39,292 nucleotides of DNA from Sebaldella sp. S0638. Lineage in GTDB: Bacteria > Fusobacteriota > Fusobacteriia > Fusobacteriales > Leptotrichiaceae. The position numbers and the translations under genes were made by a program. The notes under the pieces are model-generated. The model ran no database searches, was not told where the DNA came from, and saw only the letters and a program-made list of their open reading frames with translations. The stretch's first letter is position 1, and the number at the start of each line of letters is the position of its first letter. The stretch spans positions 1-39,292 of the forward strand of contig NZ_JAMZGM010000032.1 of NCBI RefSeq assembly GCF_024158605.1. The letters run 5' to 3'. Positions 15,259 to 24,130 of the stretch are shown here, piece by piece.

Positions 15259-15504
15259 AGCTCCTCCAATGTCCATTATATATAATGTAACTATAATAGC
15301 ATATCTTTATAAATATGCTTATATATTATCATAATAATAATTTAAATATATTGATAAAATTTATTATAGAAATTATTTCAAAACTCTAAAGAAAGTTAAA
15401 TTGATTTTCGGAAAAATTTAATCGCGGCATTGACGATACGCTATTTTAGGGGTTTATGCAGATTAGAAAGCTTTTCAAAATTTTAACAAAGTGAAAGGAA
15501 ACTT

Positions 15505-16032
15505 ATGAAACAAATATTTTTAGCAATAACAGTAATATTTTTTATTTCTTGCACAATATTAGAAGCAGATACATCACTTAATGAAAATCAGATGTTAAGT
15601 GACGGAAAAGAAATTTATAATCTTATGGGGAATCTGAATAAGGCAATAACAGATAAAAATCCCAAGAAAATAAGGGATATTACTGATCTTGACTCTAAAG
15701 AAACAAATGTAAAGGAAACAACGGATTTTGCATTAAAGATTCTTGCAAGTACGGATTATCAGGTGTTATTTCAGATGGTAAATACTGACAGCTTTAATAC
15801 AAGTCTTCTAAAGGATAAAGTAACAAAAATATATGAAGTAAATATGGAAGATAAGGCTAATCTTACTTCTAATTTTCTTATAGTAAACAGATATAGTAAT
15901 GATAATTATACACTGATAGTGGTGAAAAGCAAGAAAAACAAAGGATTTAATGAAGTGAGCAGAATATCATTTGAAATAAAGAGAAAGGGTAAGAAGTTCA
16001 GGATAGCAAAAATAGGGCTTTTTTCATCATAA
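15505..16032 (+). CDS. Small lipoprotein of unknown function
   Basis: 175 residues with a signal peptide ending in a weak lipobox (FFISC, Cys16). The mature part is helical at first (MLSDGKEIYNLMGNLNKAIT), then a mixed domain ending in beta strands (NYTLIVVKSKK, VSRISFEIKRKGKKFRIAKI). I recognise no family. AAAGGAAA precedes the ATG. It is not in an operon; a weak hairpin (AGGA ctcg TCCT, followed by TTTT, near 16110) may end it, with a stronger one at 16157. Confidence 0.65.
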   Translation: MKQIFLAITVIFFISCTILEADTSLNENQMLSDGKEIYNLMGNLNKAITDKNPKKIRDITDLDSKETNVKETTDFALKILASTDYQVLFQMVNTDSFNTSLLKDKVTKIYEVNMEDKANLTSNFLIVNRYSNDNYTLIVVKSKKNKGFNEVSRISFEIKRKGKKFRIAKIGLFSS

Positions 16033-16156
16033 AGTATTGTAGAAATATAAACGATTCAGTCGATGGGGAATTGAGATAAGGGATGGTTTCTGCCAAAACA
16101 GGACTCGTCCTTTTTATAATATTCTTTTTTATAATTATGTTAATTTAAAGAAAAAG

Positions 16157-16193
16157 CCTCCGGATAATTTATAGTAATCTAAATTTCCAGAGG
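16157..16193. terminator. Bidirectional terminator
   Basis: CCTCCGGA (16157-16164) and TCCAGAGG (16186-16193), flanked by A- and T-runs. It separates the plus-strand lipoprotein from the minus-strand TPR gene. Confidence 0.75.
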
Positions 16194-16207
16194 TTTTTAT
16201 TATAGTT

Positions 16208-18847
16208 TTAATGCATAGGATTAAAAACAATATTCGTTTTATCGCGTAATTCTTCATTGCTTGCTTTTATTTTTTCTATAGCTGAGATTTTATCTTCTGT
16301 AAGATATTTTGCGTAGTCTGAATTCAGTCTTTTTACAATATCTTCTCTGTTATTTTTTTCAAGGTTATCTCTTACGTTTACCAGTATCATGCTTGGAAGC
16401 AGACTATAAAATTCTTTATAATCTTTTGTAAAATTCGTTTTAGAGAAAAACTGGTCTACAGCACTGCCTATTTTAGAAGTTGTCTCCTTTAAAATAGTAT
16501 CTTCTTCACTGTCATACCCGGATACCATTTCCTGTTCAAGAATATCATTTATGTGTGAAAATTCTTTTACATATTTATCGCTGAAAAATAAAATTCCGTT
16601 TTCAAATATTTGTTTTCTTGAATAAGTTATAGTTGATTTTTCATTAGCTGATAATTCTTTGGTATTTATATTCCATTCTTTCAGAAGCATTGAAAGCATA
16701 AAGTTGCCGTCAGTATTATTAGGATAGAATGAAACTCCTTTTTTATTTTTATATAAATTCTTGTATGACTTTTTGAATTCATTTTTTAGTGTATTGTCAC
16801 TATAATTCAAAAATTTATTTTTAAATGAATCACTCAGGCTGAGTTCTTTTGAATATTGTTTAATTACATAAAGACCGGCTATTTTCACTGAATTTATATA
16901 ATTTTTTGAATTATCATAAGAATTATTTGTAAGTACCAGTACTTCATCTACAAAACTTTTTATTTCATCATAACTTTTATATTTCATTGTAATATTGGCT
17001 ACTTGTTCACTATTTCCCAAAAAGTCCGCATTAGGAAGAAGACTTAAAGCAAGAGGTACAAATCCCAGAAATTTTAAAGTTTCTGTTTCTGTCTTATCAT
17101 TGACTAAAAGTTTTTGAGCTTCTTCAAAGTCCCCATTTGCAGCATAATAATCAGCAAGTGACTGCTTTAATTCATAGTTGCCAAAGGCAAGAAAGCCTGA
17201 GCTGCTTGTGATCTGTTTTTCGAGCTCTTTGTATTCCTCTTCGGCATTAGTTTTCTTATAAATGTCAAGCAGATAAATTTTGTCAGGATAATAAAAAGTA
17301 TCTTTGTCATCCTGTGAAACAGAACCATACAGATAATCATAAGAATAATAATCATTATCAGATAAAAAAGAATAAATATTTTTTGCCTTCTCAAGATCTC
17401 CGAGTTTATAGTATGAATATGCCCCGTATCTCATCATAGAAGCACTAAAAGTATAATCGTACTCAGTAATTTTCAGTTCATCATTCAGGTTAATTCCGTT
17501 ATTTTGAATTAATGCCAAAGTTTTATCATACTTTTGTGTTCTGTTATACAGATCTGCCAAAGCGAGATTAATTGTATAATCTTTTGATGGAAGCATGCTT
17601 TCATATATCAAAAGAGCATTTTCAAAGTCCTTTTTTTCCTTGTATATCTGTGCCAGAACAGGTCTTGCTCTGTTTATTCCCTGTGAAATATATACTTCAT
17701 AAACAGGAACAGCTCTGTCTTTGATCATTTTCCAGTTCTCTCCGAGGTAGTATCCGTCACTGATGAGATTATCAAGAAAAGTATTTAATTTTTCTTTCTT
17801 ATCATTTAGATAATATAAAGATAACAGTTCGTTTACTGCTTCGTAATCATCTGCATCTTCGGCAATTCTGTCCAGATATATTTTTTCATTATCTTCAAAT
17901 GAAGTTTTTACTACAGAAAAATGCTCGTCTTCTGTATCTTCGTCGTCTGTTTTACCGGAAACAGACAGGTCGGCGGCATTATCCGCTGTGTCTGCGGTAA
18001 TTTCTTCACTGTACATATCTTCTGCATCAAGGGCATTTCCCTCTTCGACCTTGGTAAGATATTCCTCAAGTGTCTCCTTTGCACCTTTGTCTCCTCTTTT
18101 TATATAAGGGGCAAGCTCTTTTTTCAGCTCTTCCTTGGAATAATATTCACCAAATGCATAAAATATATGTTCATTTCCTTTATTCTTTTTCAGGTATTTT
18201 TTATAAGATTCTACAGCAGCTTTGTAATTATAAGCGTCTGTATACAAATCGCCGAGTTCTTTGTCTGCTCTTGTTTTTCCTTTGGCAGATTCGATCTTTA
18301 GCAAATCTTCCCTTGTGCTGTAGCTGTATTGACTTATCATTTGGAAATAAGCATCTTCATCACCGTTTATAACAAGATCACGGTAGAGAGAGGAAGCTTT
18401 ATCATAATCACCGTTATTTTGATATATTTCAGAGAGCATTTCCATATCGCTCCGGCTTTTTTTATTAAATAATTTTATCAGTTTGTCTTCTGAATTTTCT
18501 CTCAAATAAATAGAACCAAGTAAATGCAAAGCCTGCTTATTTTTTTTACGTGCAAGATCTTCAAGAATAACAATTGCTTTTTCTTCCTGAAGATCATCAA
18601 TGTAGTATCCGGCAAGTTTCATCTTTGCTTCATCACTTACAGGGCTGTACTTTTCATATATTTCCTTTGCCTTTAGAATTTTATTACCGTGATAGTAATT
18701 ATCTGCGAGTTCCAGTTCCTCATTTATTTTTTGTGTATCAACAGAACTTTTGGTATTTTTGGCATTTGTCTGACTGCTTTTTCCCGCCGATTCTGTGATA
18801 ACACCTAGATTAGCTATAAGTAATACAAGAATAATAATTTTTTTCAT
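16208..18847 (-). CDS. Large exported TPR-repeat protein
   Basis: 879 residues. An N-terminal signal peptide (MKKIIILVLLIANLGVITES) is followed by many degenerate tetratricopeptide units, e.g. ADNYYHGNKILKAKEIYEKY, EIYQNNGDYDKASSLYRDL, AYNYKAAVESYKKYLKK, KKDFENALLIYESML and YSYYKLGDLEKAKNIYSFL. An acidic, low-complexity linker (about residues 280-320, rich in D/E/T/A) splits the repeats into two blocks. The last third lacks clear repeats. It is probably a periplasmic scaffold; its partners are unknown. The start is ATG 18847, preceded by AGGAGGTG; an upstream ATG would put the membrane segment internally and lacks such a site. Confidence 0.8.
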   Translation of the reverse strand: MKKIIILVLLIANLGVITESAGKSSQTNAKNTKSSVDTQKINEELELADNYYHGNKILKAKEIYEKYSPVSDEAKMKLAGYYIDDLQEEKAIVILEDLARKKNKQALHLLGSIYLRENSEDKLIKLFNKKSRSDMEMLSEIYQNNGDYDKASSLYRDLVINGDEDAYFQMISQYSYSTREDLLKIESAKGKTRADKELGDLYTDAYNYKAAVESYKKYLKKNKGNEHIFYAFGEYYSKEELKKELAPYIKRGDKGAKETLEEYLTKVEEGNALDAEDMYSEEITADTADNAADLSVSGKTDDEDTEDEHFSVVKTSFEDNEKIYLDRIAEDADDYEAVNELLSLYYLNDKKEKLNTFLDNLISDGYYLGENWKMIKDRAVPVYEVYISQGINRARPVLAQIYKEKKDFENALLIYESMLPSKDYTINLALADLYNRTQKYDKTLALIQNNGINLNDELKITEYDYTFSASMMRYGAYSYYKLGDLEKAKNIYSFLSDNDYYSYDYLYGSVSQDDKDTFYYPDKIYLLDIYKKTNAEEEYKELEKQITSSSGFLAFGNYELKQSLADYYAANGDFEEAQKLLVNDKTETETLKFLGFVPLALSLLPNADFLGNSEQVANITMKYKSYDEIKSFVDEVLVLTNNSYDNSKNYINSVKIAGLYVIKQYSKELSLSDSFKNKFLNYSDNTLKNEFKKSYKNLYKNKKGVSFYPNNTDGNFMLSMLLKEWNINTKELSANEKSTITYSRKQIFENGILFFSDKYVKEFSHINDILEQEMVSGYDSEEDTILKETTSKIGSAVDQFFSKTNFTKDYKEFYSLLPSMILVNVRDNLEKNNREDIVKRLNSDYAKYLTEDKISAIEKIKASNEELRDKTNIVFNPMH

Positions 18848-18953
18848 GACACCTCCTAAAATTTTAATTATTATATCATTTTTGTGTAATTTTTCATAGG
18901 ATAAATTGCATTGAGAAAGCATGAATCTAAAAAGATATTTCAGGGTATTCCAA

Positions 18954-18988
18954 CAAAAAAATCCCCTTGTAAAATAATATACAAGGGG
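18954..18988 (-). terminator. Terminator of the phosphodiesterase gene
   Basis: CCCCTTGT (18963-18970) and ACAAGGGG (18981-18988). Read on the minus strand the stem is followed by a run of seven Ts. Confidence 0.88.
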
Positions 18989-19003
18989 TATATAATCAGA
19001 TAT

Positions 19004-19993
19004 TTAAAATTCCATGCTGTCTCCCTGATCAAGCATAATAAAGTTTACTCCGAGAGTATTTCCATTTTTCAGTTGTTCAAGAATTGTAGAACGAATATTG
19101 GAATTTTTATTTAAAGTAGGCTTCACATGACTGATTATAACATTAAGACCTTTTAGTGAACCTTTTCCGCCGCTGTATTTTTCCAGATTCTGAAGTTCCT
19201 TCAAAAGCCAGTCGGGAGTAAGGTGTCCGAATAAGTCCTTGTCAGCTACACCGTTTGCATAAGAAACTTCTATAATTATACCTTTCAGATTTTTGCTTTT
19301 TACCTTTGGACCCAGTGTTTTCCATACAGTATCCAGATGTGTAGATTTTTCTACTGTGTCTGGGCCTGTATCCCCGAAAAATGCAAAATAGTCTTTGTTT
19401 TTTCTCACTAAAATCATTGAAGATTCATAATTGCTGTGGCTGAGCGGAAGAGCAGCGCCGTATAAAGCAGTACCCTCTATTGCTGTTTCTTTACCCGGCT
19501 CAAGAGTTTTGTACGTATATTGTCCCAGTTTAAATCCTTCGCCGGAAGTGGAAAAATTCGGCCATGTTTTCCAGTTAAAGTAATTATTAGTCAAAACATC
19601 TATAACAGACGGAAGCGCATAAATATTTTTCTTGCTGTCATCTGTAGAGCTTATAACAAGTCCTGAAACATGGTCAAGATGTCCATGGCTGATAAAATAA
19701 CCTTTTACTGCATTTTTGAAAACATATCCTTCCAGAGTAAGAGGTGAATCAGCGGGAACAGTAATATTTTTAAAAGCCCCTTTAGCAGCAGCCTTTTCTA
19801 TTCCGGGAAGAAGAGTTCCTGCATCAAGTGCAAGATAATTATTTTCATCTGTACTTCTTATAAGATATGAAGTTATGTTGCCGTCAATAACTCCGCCGTT
19901 CACTCCGAGAGCCACTATTTCAAATGAAGTTTTGGCAAAAATAGAAACAGACAGAATAATACCAAATAACAGTGTAAAAAATGTTCTTTTCAT
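19004..19993 (-). CDS. Exported class II 3',5'-cyclic-nucleotide phosphodiesterase
   Basis: 329 residues. The signal peptide (MKRTFFTLLFGIILSVSIFA) is followed by a metallo-beta-lactamase-like domain of the PDEase_II type, also found in Vibrio CpdP and yeast PDE1. The metal motif HGHLDHVSG and the later FFGDTGPD, HLTPDW and SHVKP segments supply the zinc ligands. It should hydrolyse cAMP/cGMP to 5'-nucleotides in the periplasm. The start is ATG 19993, with GGAGGG just upstream; an in-frame ATG at 20005 contains that site. It follows the exported SAM hydrolase gene, with an intrinsic terminator between them. Confidence 0.88.
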   Translation of the reverse strand: MKRTFFTLLFGIILSVSIFAKTSFEIVALGVNGGVIDGNITSYLIRSTDENNYLALDAGTLLPGIEKAAAKGAFKNITVPADSPLTLEGYVFKNAVKGYFISHGHLDHVSGLVISSTDDSKKNIYALPSVIDVLTNNYFNWKTWPNFSTSGEGFKLGQYTYKTLEPGKETAIEGTALYGAALPLSHSNYESSMILVRKNKDYFAFFGDTGPDTVEKSTHLDTVWKTLGPKVKSKNLKGIIIEVSYANGVADKDLFGHLTPDWLLKELQNLEKYSGGKGSLKGLNVIISHVKPTLNKNSNIRSTILEQLKNGNTLGVNFIMLDQGDSMEF

Positions 19994-20023
19994 AAATCCC
20001 TCCAAAAATATAGTTTTATTTTA

Positions 20024-20062
20024 AAAACGGAAGATATTTACCAAGCGGTAAAAAATCTTCCG
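20024..20062 (-). terminator. Intrinsic terminator between SAM hydrolase and phosphodiesterase genes
   Basis: CGGAAGAT plus TTTACC (20028-20035, 20037-20042) pair with GGTAAA plus ATCTTCCG (20047-20052, 20055-20062). On the minus strand TTTTT follows. Only about 30 bases separate it from the phosphodiesterase start codon. Confidence 0.8.
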
Positions 20063-20069
20063 GATATGC

Positions 20070-20975
20070 TTATTTATAAATTTTTACGCTCCAGTCTCCG
20101 CCGTATTCTACTTTATAAGTAGAAGCAAAGTCTCCCATGTTTACAGCAAAAGATAATGAATCCAAGCTGTTATAATACATAAGGTTTTTACCTTCAGGCA
20201 CATCTCCGAAACTGTTGGCAAAAGGCATCTTGTCTTTGAATACAAGTTTGTCTTTATTATAGATTTCCACTGTAAAGATATCACCTTTTTTGATATTCAT
20301 TTTACTTGCAGTATTACGGTCAATATTAGTCCATACATTTCCATACTGCACATCAAGAATAGGGATATTTCCTACAAGAGTATTTTTCTCAAATTTTGCT
20401 TTTTGATAGCTGATAGCTTCCACTTTAGAAGGAAGTTTTTTTCCTACCTGTTCAAAAGTAATCGCACCTGATGCAAGTCTTGCCCCTGTATACGCATATA
20501 CATCACGTCCGTGGAAAGTATATGATTTTTCAGAGTCTTTACGTCTGTTAACAGCTTCATCAATTTGTCTAACTTCCTCGATTCCGAATTTTTCTGCTAC
20601 AAGAGTCAGAGTTCCGTTATCAGGAGTAACGAAGTATTGTCCGTTTTTAGTTTTTAGAACAACAGATAATCTCTCGGTACCTACACCCGGATCTACTATT
20701 GATACAAATACAGTACCAGCAGGCCAGTATTCAGCTGTCTGGTATAAACGGTATGCCGCATCCCATATGCTGTAGGCAGGAATTTCGTGTGTAACATCAT
20801 ATATTTTCAGGTCTTTGTCAACGCCTGTTGCTACACCTTTCATAGCAGAAACTGCTCCGTCCTTAAGACCAAAGTCAGACTGGAAAACCAGTATTTCAGA
20901 TGCTGAAAATGCAGTAGTTGAAAAAATAATAATACTTACAATAGTTAATAAAAATTTTTTCAGAGTTTTTTTCAT
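20070..20975 (-). CDS. Exported SAM hydrolase (SAM hydroxide adenosyltransferase, DUF62)
   Basis: 301 residues related to the fluorinase/chlorinase fold. Members split S-adenosylmethionine with water into adenosine and methionine. The core motifs are VFQSDFGLKDGAVSAMKGV, DVTHEIPAYSIWDAAY, SIVDPGVGTERLSVV (Asp and Arg of the catalytic triad), VTPDNGTLT and TFHGRDVYAYTGA (catalytic His). Unlike the usual cytoplasmic forms, this one opens with a clear signal peptide (hydrophobic residues about 8-23, cleavage near AFSAS), so it should act in the periplasm. Its neighbour, an exported cyclic-nucleotide phosphodiesterase, suggests nucleoside scavenging outside the inner membrane (inference). Confidence 0.9.
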   Translation of the reverse strand: MKKTLKKFLLTIVSIIIFSTTAFSASEILVFQSDFGLKDGAVSAMKGVATGVDKDLKIYDVTHEIPAYSIWDAAYRLYQTAEYWPAGTVFVSIVDPGVGTERLSVVLKTKNGQYFVTPDNGTLTLVAEKFGIEEVRQIDEAVNRRKDSEKSYTFHGRDVYAYTGARLASGAITFEQVGKKLPSKVEAISYQKAKFEKNTLVGNIPILDVQYGNVWTNIDRNTASKMNIKKGDIFTVEIYNKDKLVFKDKMPFANSFGDVPEGKNLMYYNSLDSLSFAVNMGDFASTYKVEYGGDWSVKIYK

Positions 20976-21073
20976 ATATCTCTCCTTAAATAAGATTTAG
21001 TCACTTAGAATATAGCTTTATTATGTGAAAAAGTCAAATATATAATATTAATCTGAAAATATGTGTATGATGA

Positions 21074-21292
21074 GGAATAGTACAGGATAGACGTTCATTA
21101 TTTGCTAATCATGATTTTTTAATTGAACTTAGAGTTTTTTATGATATTAACGGTTGGTAATGAAGAGATTGACAGTTACATTATTTTACTAAACATGACA
21201 AGGGAAATGGAGACGCTGTTTATTTAGAGAAATTTTCACATTATGATAAGGTAGATGAAAGTATAGTTTCTTTCAATTATGAAAAAAAATAA
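21074..21292 (+). pseudogene. Decayed protein gene fragment, frameshifted
   Basis: Three successive reading frames give plausible protein pieces: RSLFANHDFLIELRVFYDIN ending at the stop at 21158, then GNEEIDSYIILL in a second frame, then FTKHDKGNGDAVYLEKFSHY continuing to a stop at 21290-21292. Joined, they read like the C-terminal part of one protein that has lost its frame twice. I cannot name the family; proteins of this size and character are often immunity proteins of toxin systems, which is only a guess. The remaining 21293-21522 holds only the upstream region of murE. Confidence 0.4.
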
Positions 21293-21522
21293 TTTTGTTT
21301 ATATTGTATTAGGAATTATAATTCAGGTCAAATATCAAGATTAGTCATATAAACAGCAATATAAAAATATAAAGTGAAGCGGTCTTTTTCAAGGCGGGCA
21401 GTATTTGAAAAACAGAACTTTTTTTATGATAAACAATTTTTTTATTTTATCTGAAAGTAGTTCTTTTTTTTGTCGGGTTATTATGATAGAATTAGTTAAA
21501 TAAATAAAGGGAGAAGACGATT

Positions 21523-22968
21523 ATGTTCGAAATATTTGAGAATGTAAAATATGAAGTTATTAATAAAGGAAAAGACTTTGTCATAAATGATATTCATTAT
21601 GATTCAAGAAAGATAAAAAAAAATGATGTATTCTGCGCCCTTATAGGTGCTGTTACAGACGGGCATAACTATATAGAAAAAGCTGTAAACAACGGGGCTA
21701 AAATGGTAATTGTGGAAAAAAAAGATATTACAGTTACTGATAAGGATGTGACTTATATTTTTGTGGAGAATATGAGAAAACATCTTGGGGTAATGGCTTC
21801 CAATTTTTTTGGATGGCCGCAGAAAAATTTGAAAATAATAGGGATTACAGGGACAAACGGTAAGACTACATCAAGCTATATACTGGACAGTATGCTTGAA
21901 AAGACGTCTAGGATAGGAACTATAGGTTATAAAATACTGGATGAAGAAATAGAAGCTCCGAATACTACTCCTGAATCACTTGATCTGGTAAAAATGCTGG
22001 ATAAAAGTGTGAAAAAAGGTGTGGAGTATTTTATAATGGAGGTAAGCTCGCATGCTCTTGAGATAGGAAGGGTAGATATGCTTGAGTTTGATTCGGTGAT
22101 GTTTACCAATCTTACACAGGATCATCTGGATTATCATGAAAATATGGAAAATTACTTTAATGCTAAGTTTAAGCTGTTTACCATGCTTAGAAACAAAAAT
22201 GCAGCAGCTGTGAATATAGATGATTCTTATGGTGAAAGAATCTATAATTCCAATAAAAACTATAAGTCGTATTCGATAATAAAAGATTCAGACCTGAAAG
22301 GAAAAATAGAAGAATATCATAACGGCGGAATGAAGGTTTCAGTAACTTTTCAGGGTAAGGAATATTCCTTTGATACCAAACTTGTAGGCGACTATAACCT
22401 GTATAATCTTCTCGGCTGTATCGGTGTACTTCTGAATCTTGGTTTCGGCATTGATGATATAATAGAAAGAGTAAAAAGGGTAGGCTATGTGCCGGGAAGG
22501 TTTGAGCTGGTAAATGAAGGTCAGGATTTCATGGTAGTAGTAGACTATGCACATACAGATAACGGACTTGAAAATATATTGGAAACAGTGAGGAAAATAA
22601 CTGAAAACAGGGTAATAACAATATTCGGTGCAGGCGGCGACAGAGATAATACCAAAAGACCAAAGATGGCAAAGGCAGCTGCAAAATTCAGCGATTTTGT
22701 AATTATTACTTCTGATAATCCCAGAACAGAGGACCCTGTGGAAATAACAAAACAGGTGGAAAAAGGACTTACAGATATAGACTTTCCAAAAGACAGATAC
22801 ACAGTAATTGTGGACAGGGAACAGGCAATAAAATACGGTATAGAAATGTCAGGGACAAAAGACAGTCTTCTTATAGCAGGAAAAGGACATGAAGACTATC
22901 AGATACTCGGGCGTGAGAAGATTCATTTTGACGACAGGGAACAGGCTAGAAAATATTTGAAGAAATAA
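21523..22968 (+). CDS. murE: UDP-N-acetylmuramoyl-tripeptide synthetase
   Basis: 481-residue cytoplasmic ligase adding the third residue of the peptidoglycan stem peptide to UDP-MurNAc-L-Ala-D-Glu. The Mur N-terminal domain is followed by the ATP-binding loop GTNGKT (residues 110-115), the central domain (VSSHALEIGR, TNLTQDHLDYH) and the C-terminal domain with DNPR at 398-401. DNPR is the signature of meso-diaminopimelate-adding MurE; fusobacteria are known to use lanthionine in this position, so either diamino acid is possible. GGGAGAAG precedes the ATG. A terminator lies about 140 bases downstream. Confidence 0.96.
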   Translation: MFEIFENVKYEVINKGKDFVINDIHYDSRKIKKNDVFCALIGAVTDGHNYIEKAVNNGAKMVIVEKKDITVTDKDVTYIFVENMRKHLGVMASNFFGWPQKNLKIIGITGTNGKTTSSYILDSMLEKTSRIGTIGYKILDEEIEAPNTTPESLDLVKMLDKSVKKGVEYFIMEVSSHALEIGRVDMLEFDSVMFTNLTQDHLDYHENMENYFNAKFKLFTMLRNKNAAAVNIDDSYGERIYNSNKNYKSYSIIKDSDLKGKIEEYHNGGMKVSVTFQGKEYSFDTKLVGDYNLYNLLGCIGVLLNLGFGIDDIIERVKRVGYVPGRFELVNEGQDFMVVVDYAHTDNGLENILETVRKITENRVITIFGAGGDRDNTKRPKMAKAAAKFSDFVIITSDNPRTEDPVEITKQVEKGLTDIDFPKDRYTVIVDREQAIKYGIEMSGTKDSLLIAGKGHEDYQILGREKIHFDDREQARKYLKK

Positions 22969-23109
22969 TCCCGGAATTAGGGAGAATATCCAGAACAGCC
23001 AAATATAGGCAAATTTTTATAAAATAACATAAAATACTAAAAATATAAATTATATATATGTTTTATAGAAAAATTATATATATTGTTTATGATAGTGAAA
23101 TAGAGGATT

Positions 23110-23153
23110 GCCTATTTTGTCAAGGGGATATTTAACAAATAGGCTCTTTTTTT
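23110..23153 (+). terminator. Terminator after murE
   Basis: GCCTATTTTGT (23110-23120) and ACAAATAGGC (23135-23144) pair with one bulged T and are followed by CTCTTTTTTTT. Between murE and this hairpin (22969-23109) I see only AT-rich sequence. Confidence 0.8.
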
Positions 23154-23274
23154 TATTGTTTGAGTATGATAAAATTATAACAATGAAAAGTGCGGAAATA
23201 TAAATCATATTTTTGATATAAATAATTAAAAATGAGAAATAAAGAATAATAATATTTCAGAGGAGGAATTTAGT

Positions 23275-24120
23275 GTGGAAAATTTACAAAAAGTAAAAGA
23301 AGTAAAAATAAACGATAAAATAACAATAGGGAATTCCAGAATAACTCTGCTTGCAGGACCATGTGTTATCGAATCGGAAGATCTGGTCATGGAAGTAGCG
23401 GGAAGATTAAAGGAAATTACTGATAAATTAGGTATCAATTTTGTGTTCAAGTCATCTTTTGATAAGGCCAACAGAACATCAATACATGGATTCAGAGGGC
23501 CGGGGCTGGACAAAGGACTGGAAATACTTAATAAAGTCAAGGAAAAATACGGACTTCCCCTTGTAACAGATATCCATGAACCATGGCAGTGCGAAGTGGC
23601 GGCAAAAGTCATAGATATTATACAAATACCGGCATTTTTATCAAGACAAACTGATCTGCTTGTAGCTGCTGCACAGACAGGGAAAGCCGTTAATGTAAAA
23701 AAAGGACAGTTTCTTGCACCATGGGATATGAAAAACGTAGTAAGCAAGTTTGAAGAAGCCGGGAATACGAATATTATGCTTTGTGAAAGAGGAGCATCTT
23801 TCGGATATAATAATCTGGTAGTAGATATGAGAAGTCTTCTGGAAATGAGAAAATTCGGATATCCTGTTGTTTTTGACGCTACCCACTCGGTACAGATACC
23901 GGGAGGTAAGGGAAGTGCCACAGACGGAAACAGAGAGTATGTTTATCCGCTGATGAAGGCTGCGGTATCAATAGGAGTAGATGCTGTATTCGCAGAAGTT
24001 CATCCTGATCCTGACAAGGGTATGTCTGACGGGCCTAATATGCTTAGACTGGACGATATAGAAGAGATACTTACAAACATTTTAAAGATAGATGATTTAG
24101 TAAAGAACCAAGAAATTTAG
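23275..24120 (+). CDS. kdsA: 3-deoxy-8-phosphooctulonate synthase (Kdo-8-P synthase)
   Basis: 281-residue cytoplasmic enzyme condensing arabinose-5-phosphate and PEP to Kdo-8-P for the LPS inner core. Typical motifs are [38 protein letters not shown] and [12 protein letters not shown]. Cys30 in AGPCVIES marks the metal-dependent class (the E. coli-type enzyme has Asn there). The start is GTG 23275, with AGGAGG about 8 bases upstream. Ten bases after its stop the aminotransferase gene begins, with the latter's ribosome binding site abutting the kdsA stop codon: a tight two-gene operon. Confidence 0.95.
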   Translation: MENLQKVKEVKINDKITIGNSRITLLAGPCVIESEDLVMEVAGRLKEITDKLGINFVFKSSFDKANRTSIHGFRGPGLDKGLEILNKVKEKYGLPLVTDIHEPWQCEVAAKVIDIIQIPAFLSRQTDLLVAAAQTGKAVNVKKGQFLAPWDMKNVVSKFEEAGNTNIMLCERGASFGYNNLVVDMRSLLEMRKFGYPVVFDATHSVQIPGGKGSATDGNREYVYPLMKAAVSIGVDAVFAEVHPDPDKGMSDGPNMLRLDDIEEILTNILKIDDLVKNQEI

Positions 24121-24130
24121 GAGGAATAAA

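Noticed and set aside
16083-16148. 21-codon hydrophobic ORF (MVSAKTGLVLFIIFFF...)
   Set aside because: The AAGGG is directly against the ATG and the frame overlaps a terminator hairpin; the hydrophobicity follows from the T-rich tract.
17921-18301. Plus-strand frames inside the TPR gene (also 18070-18372)
   Set aside because: Cys/Phe-rich antisense shadows without ribosome binding sites.
18981-18993. GGGGTATAT as a target for the sRNA seed
   Set aside because: It is on the non-transcribed strand of a terminator for a minus-strand gene.
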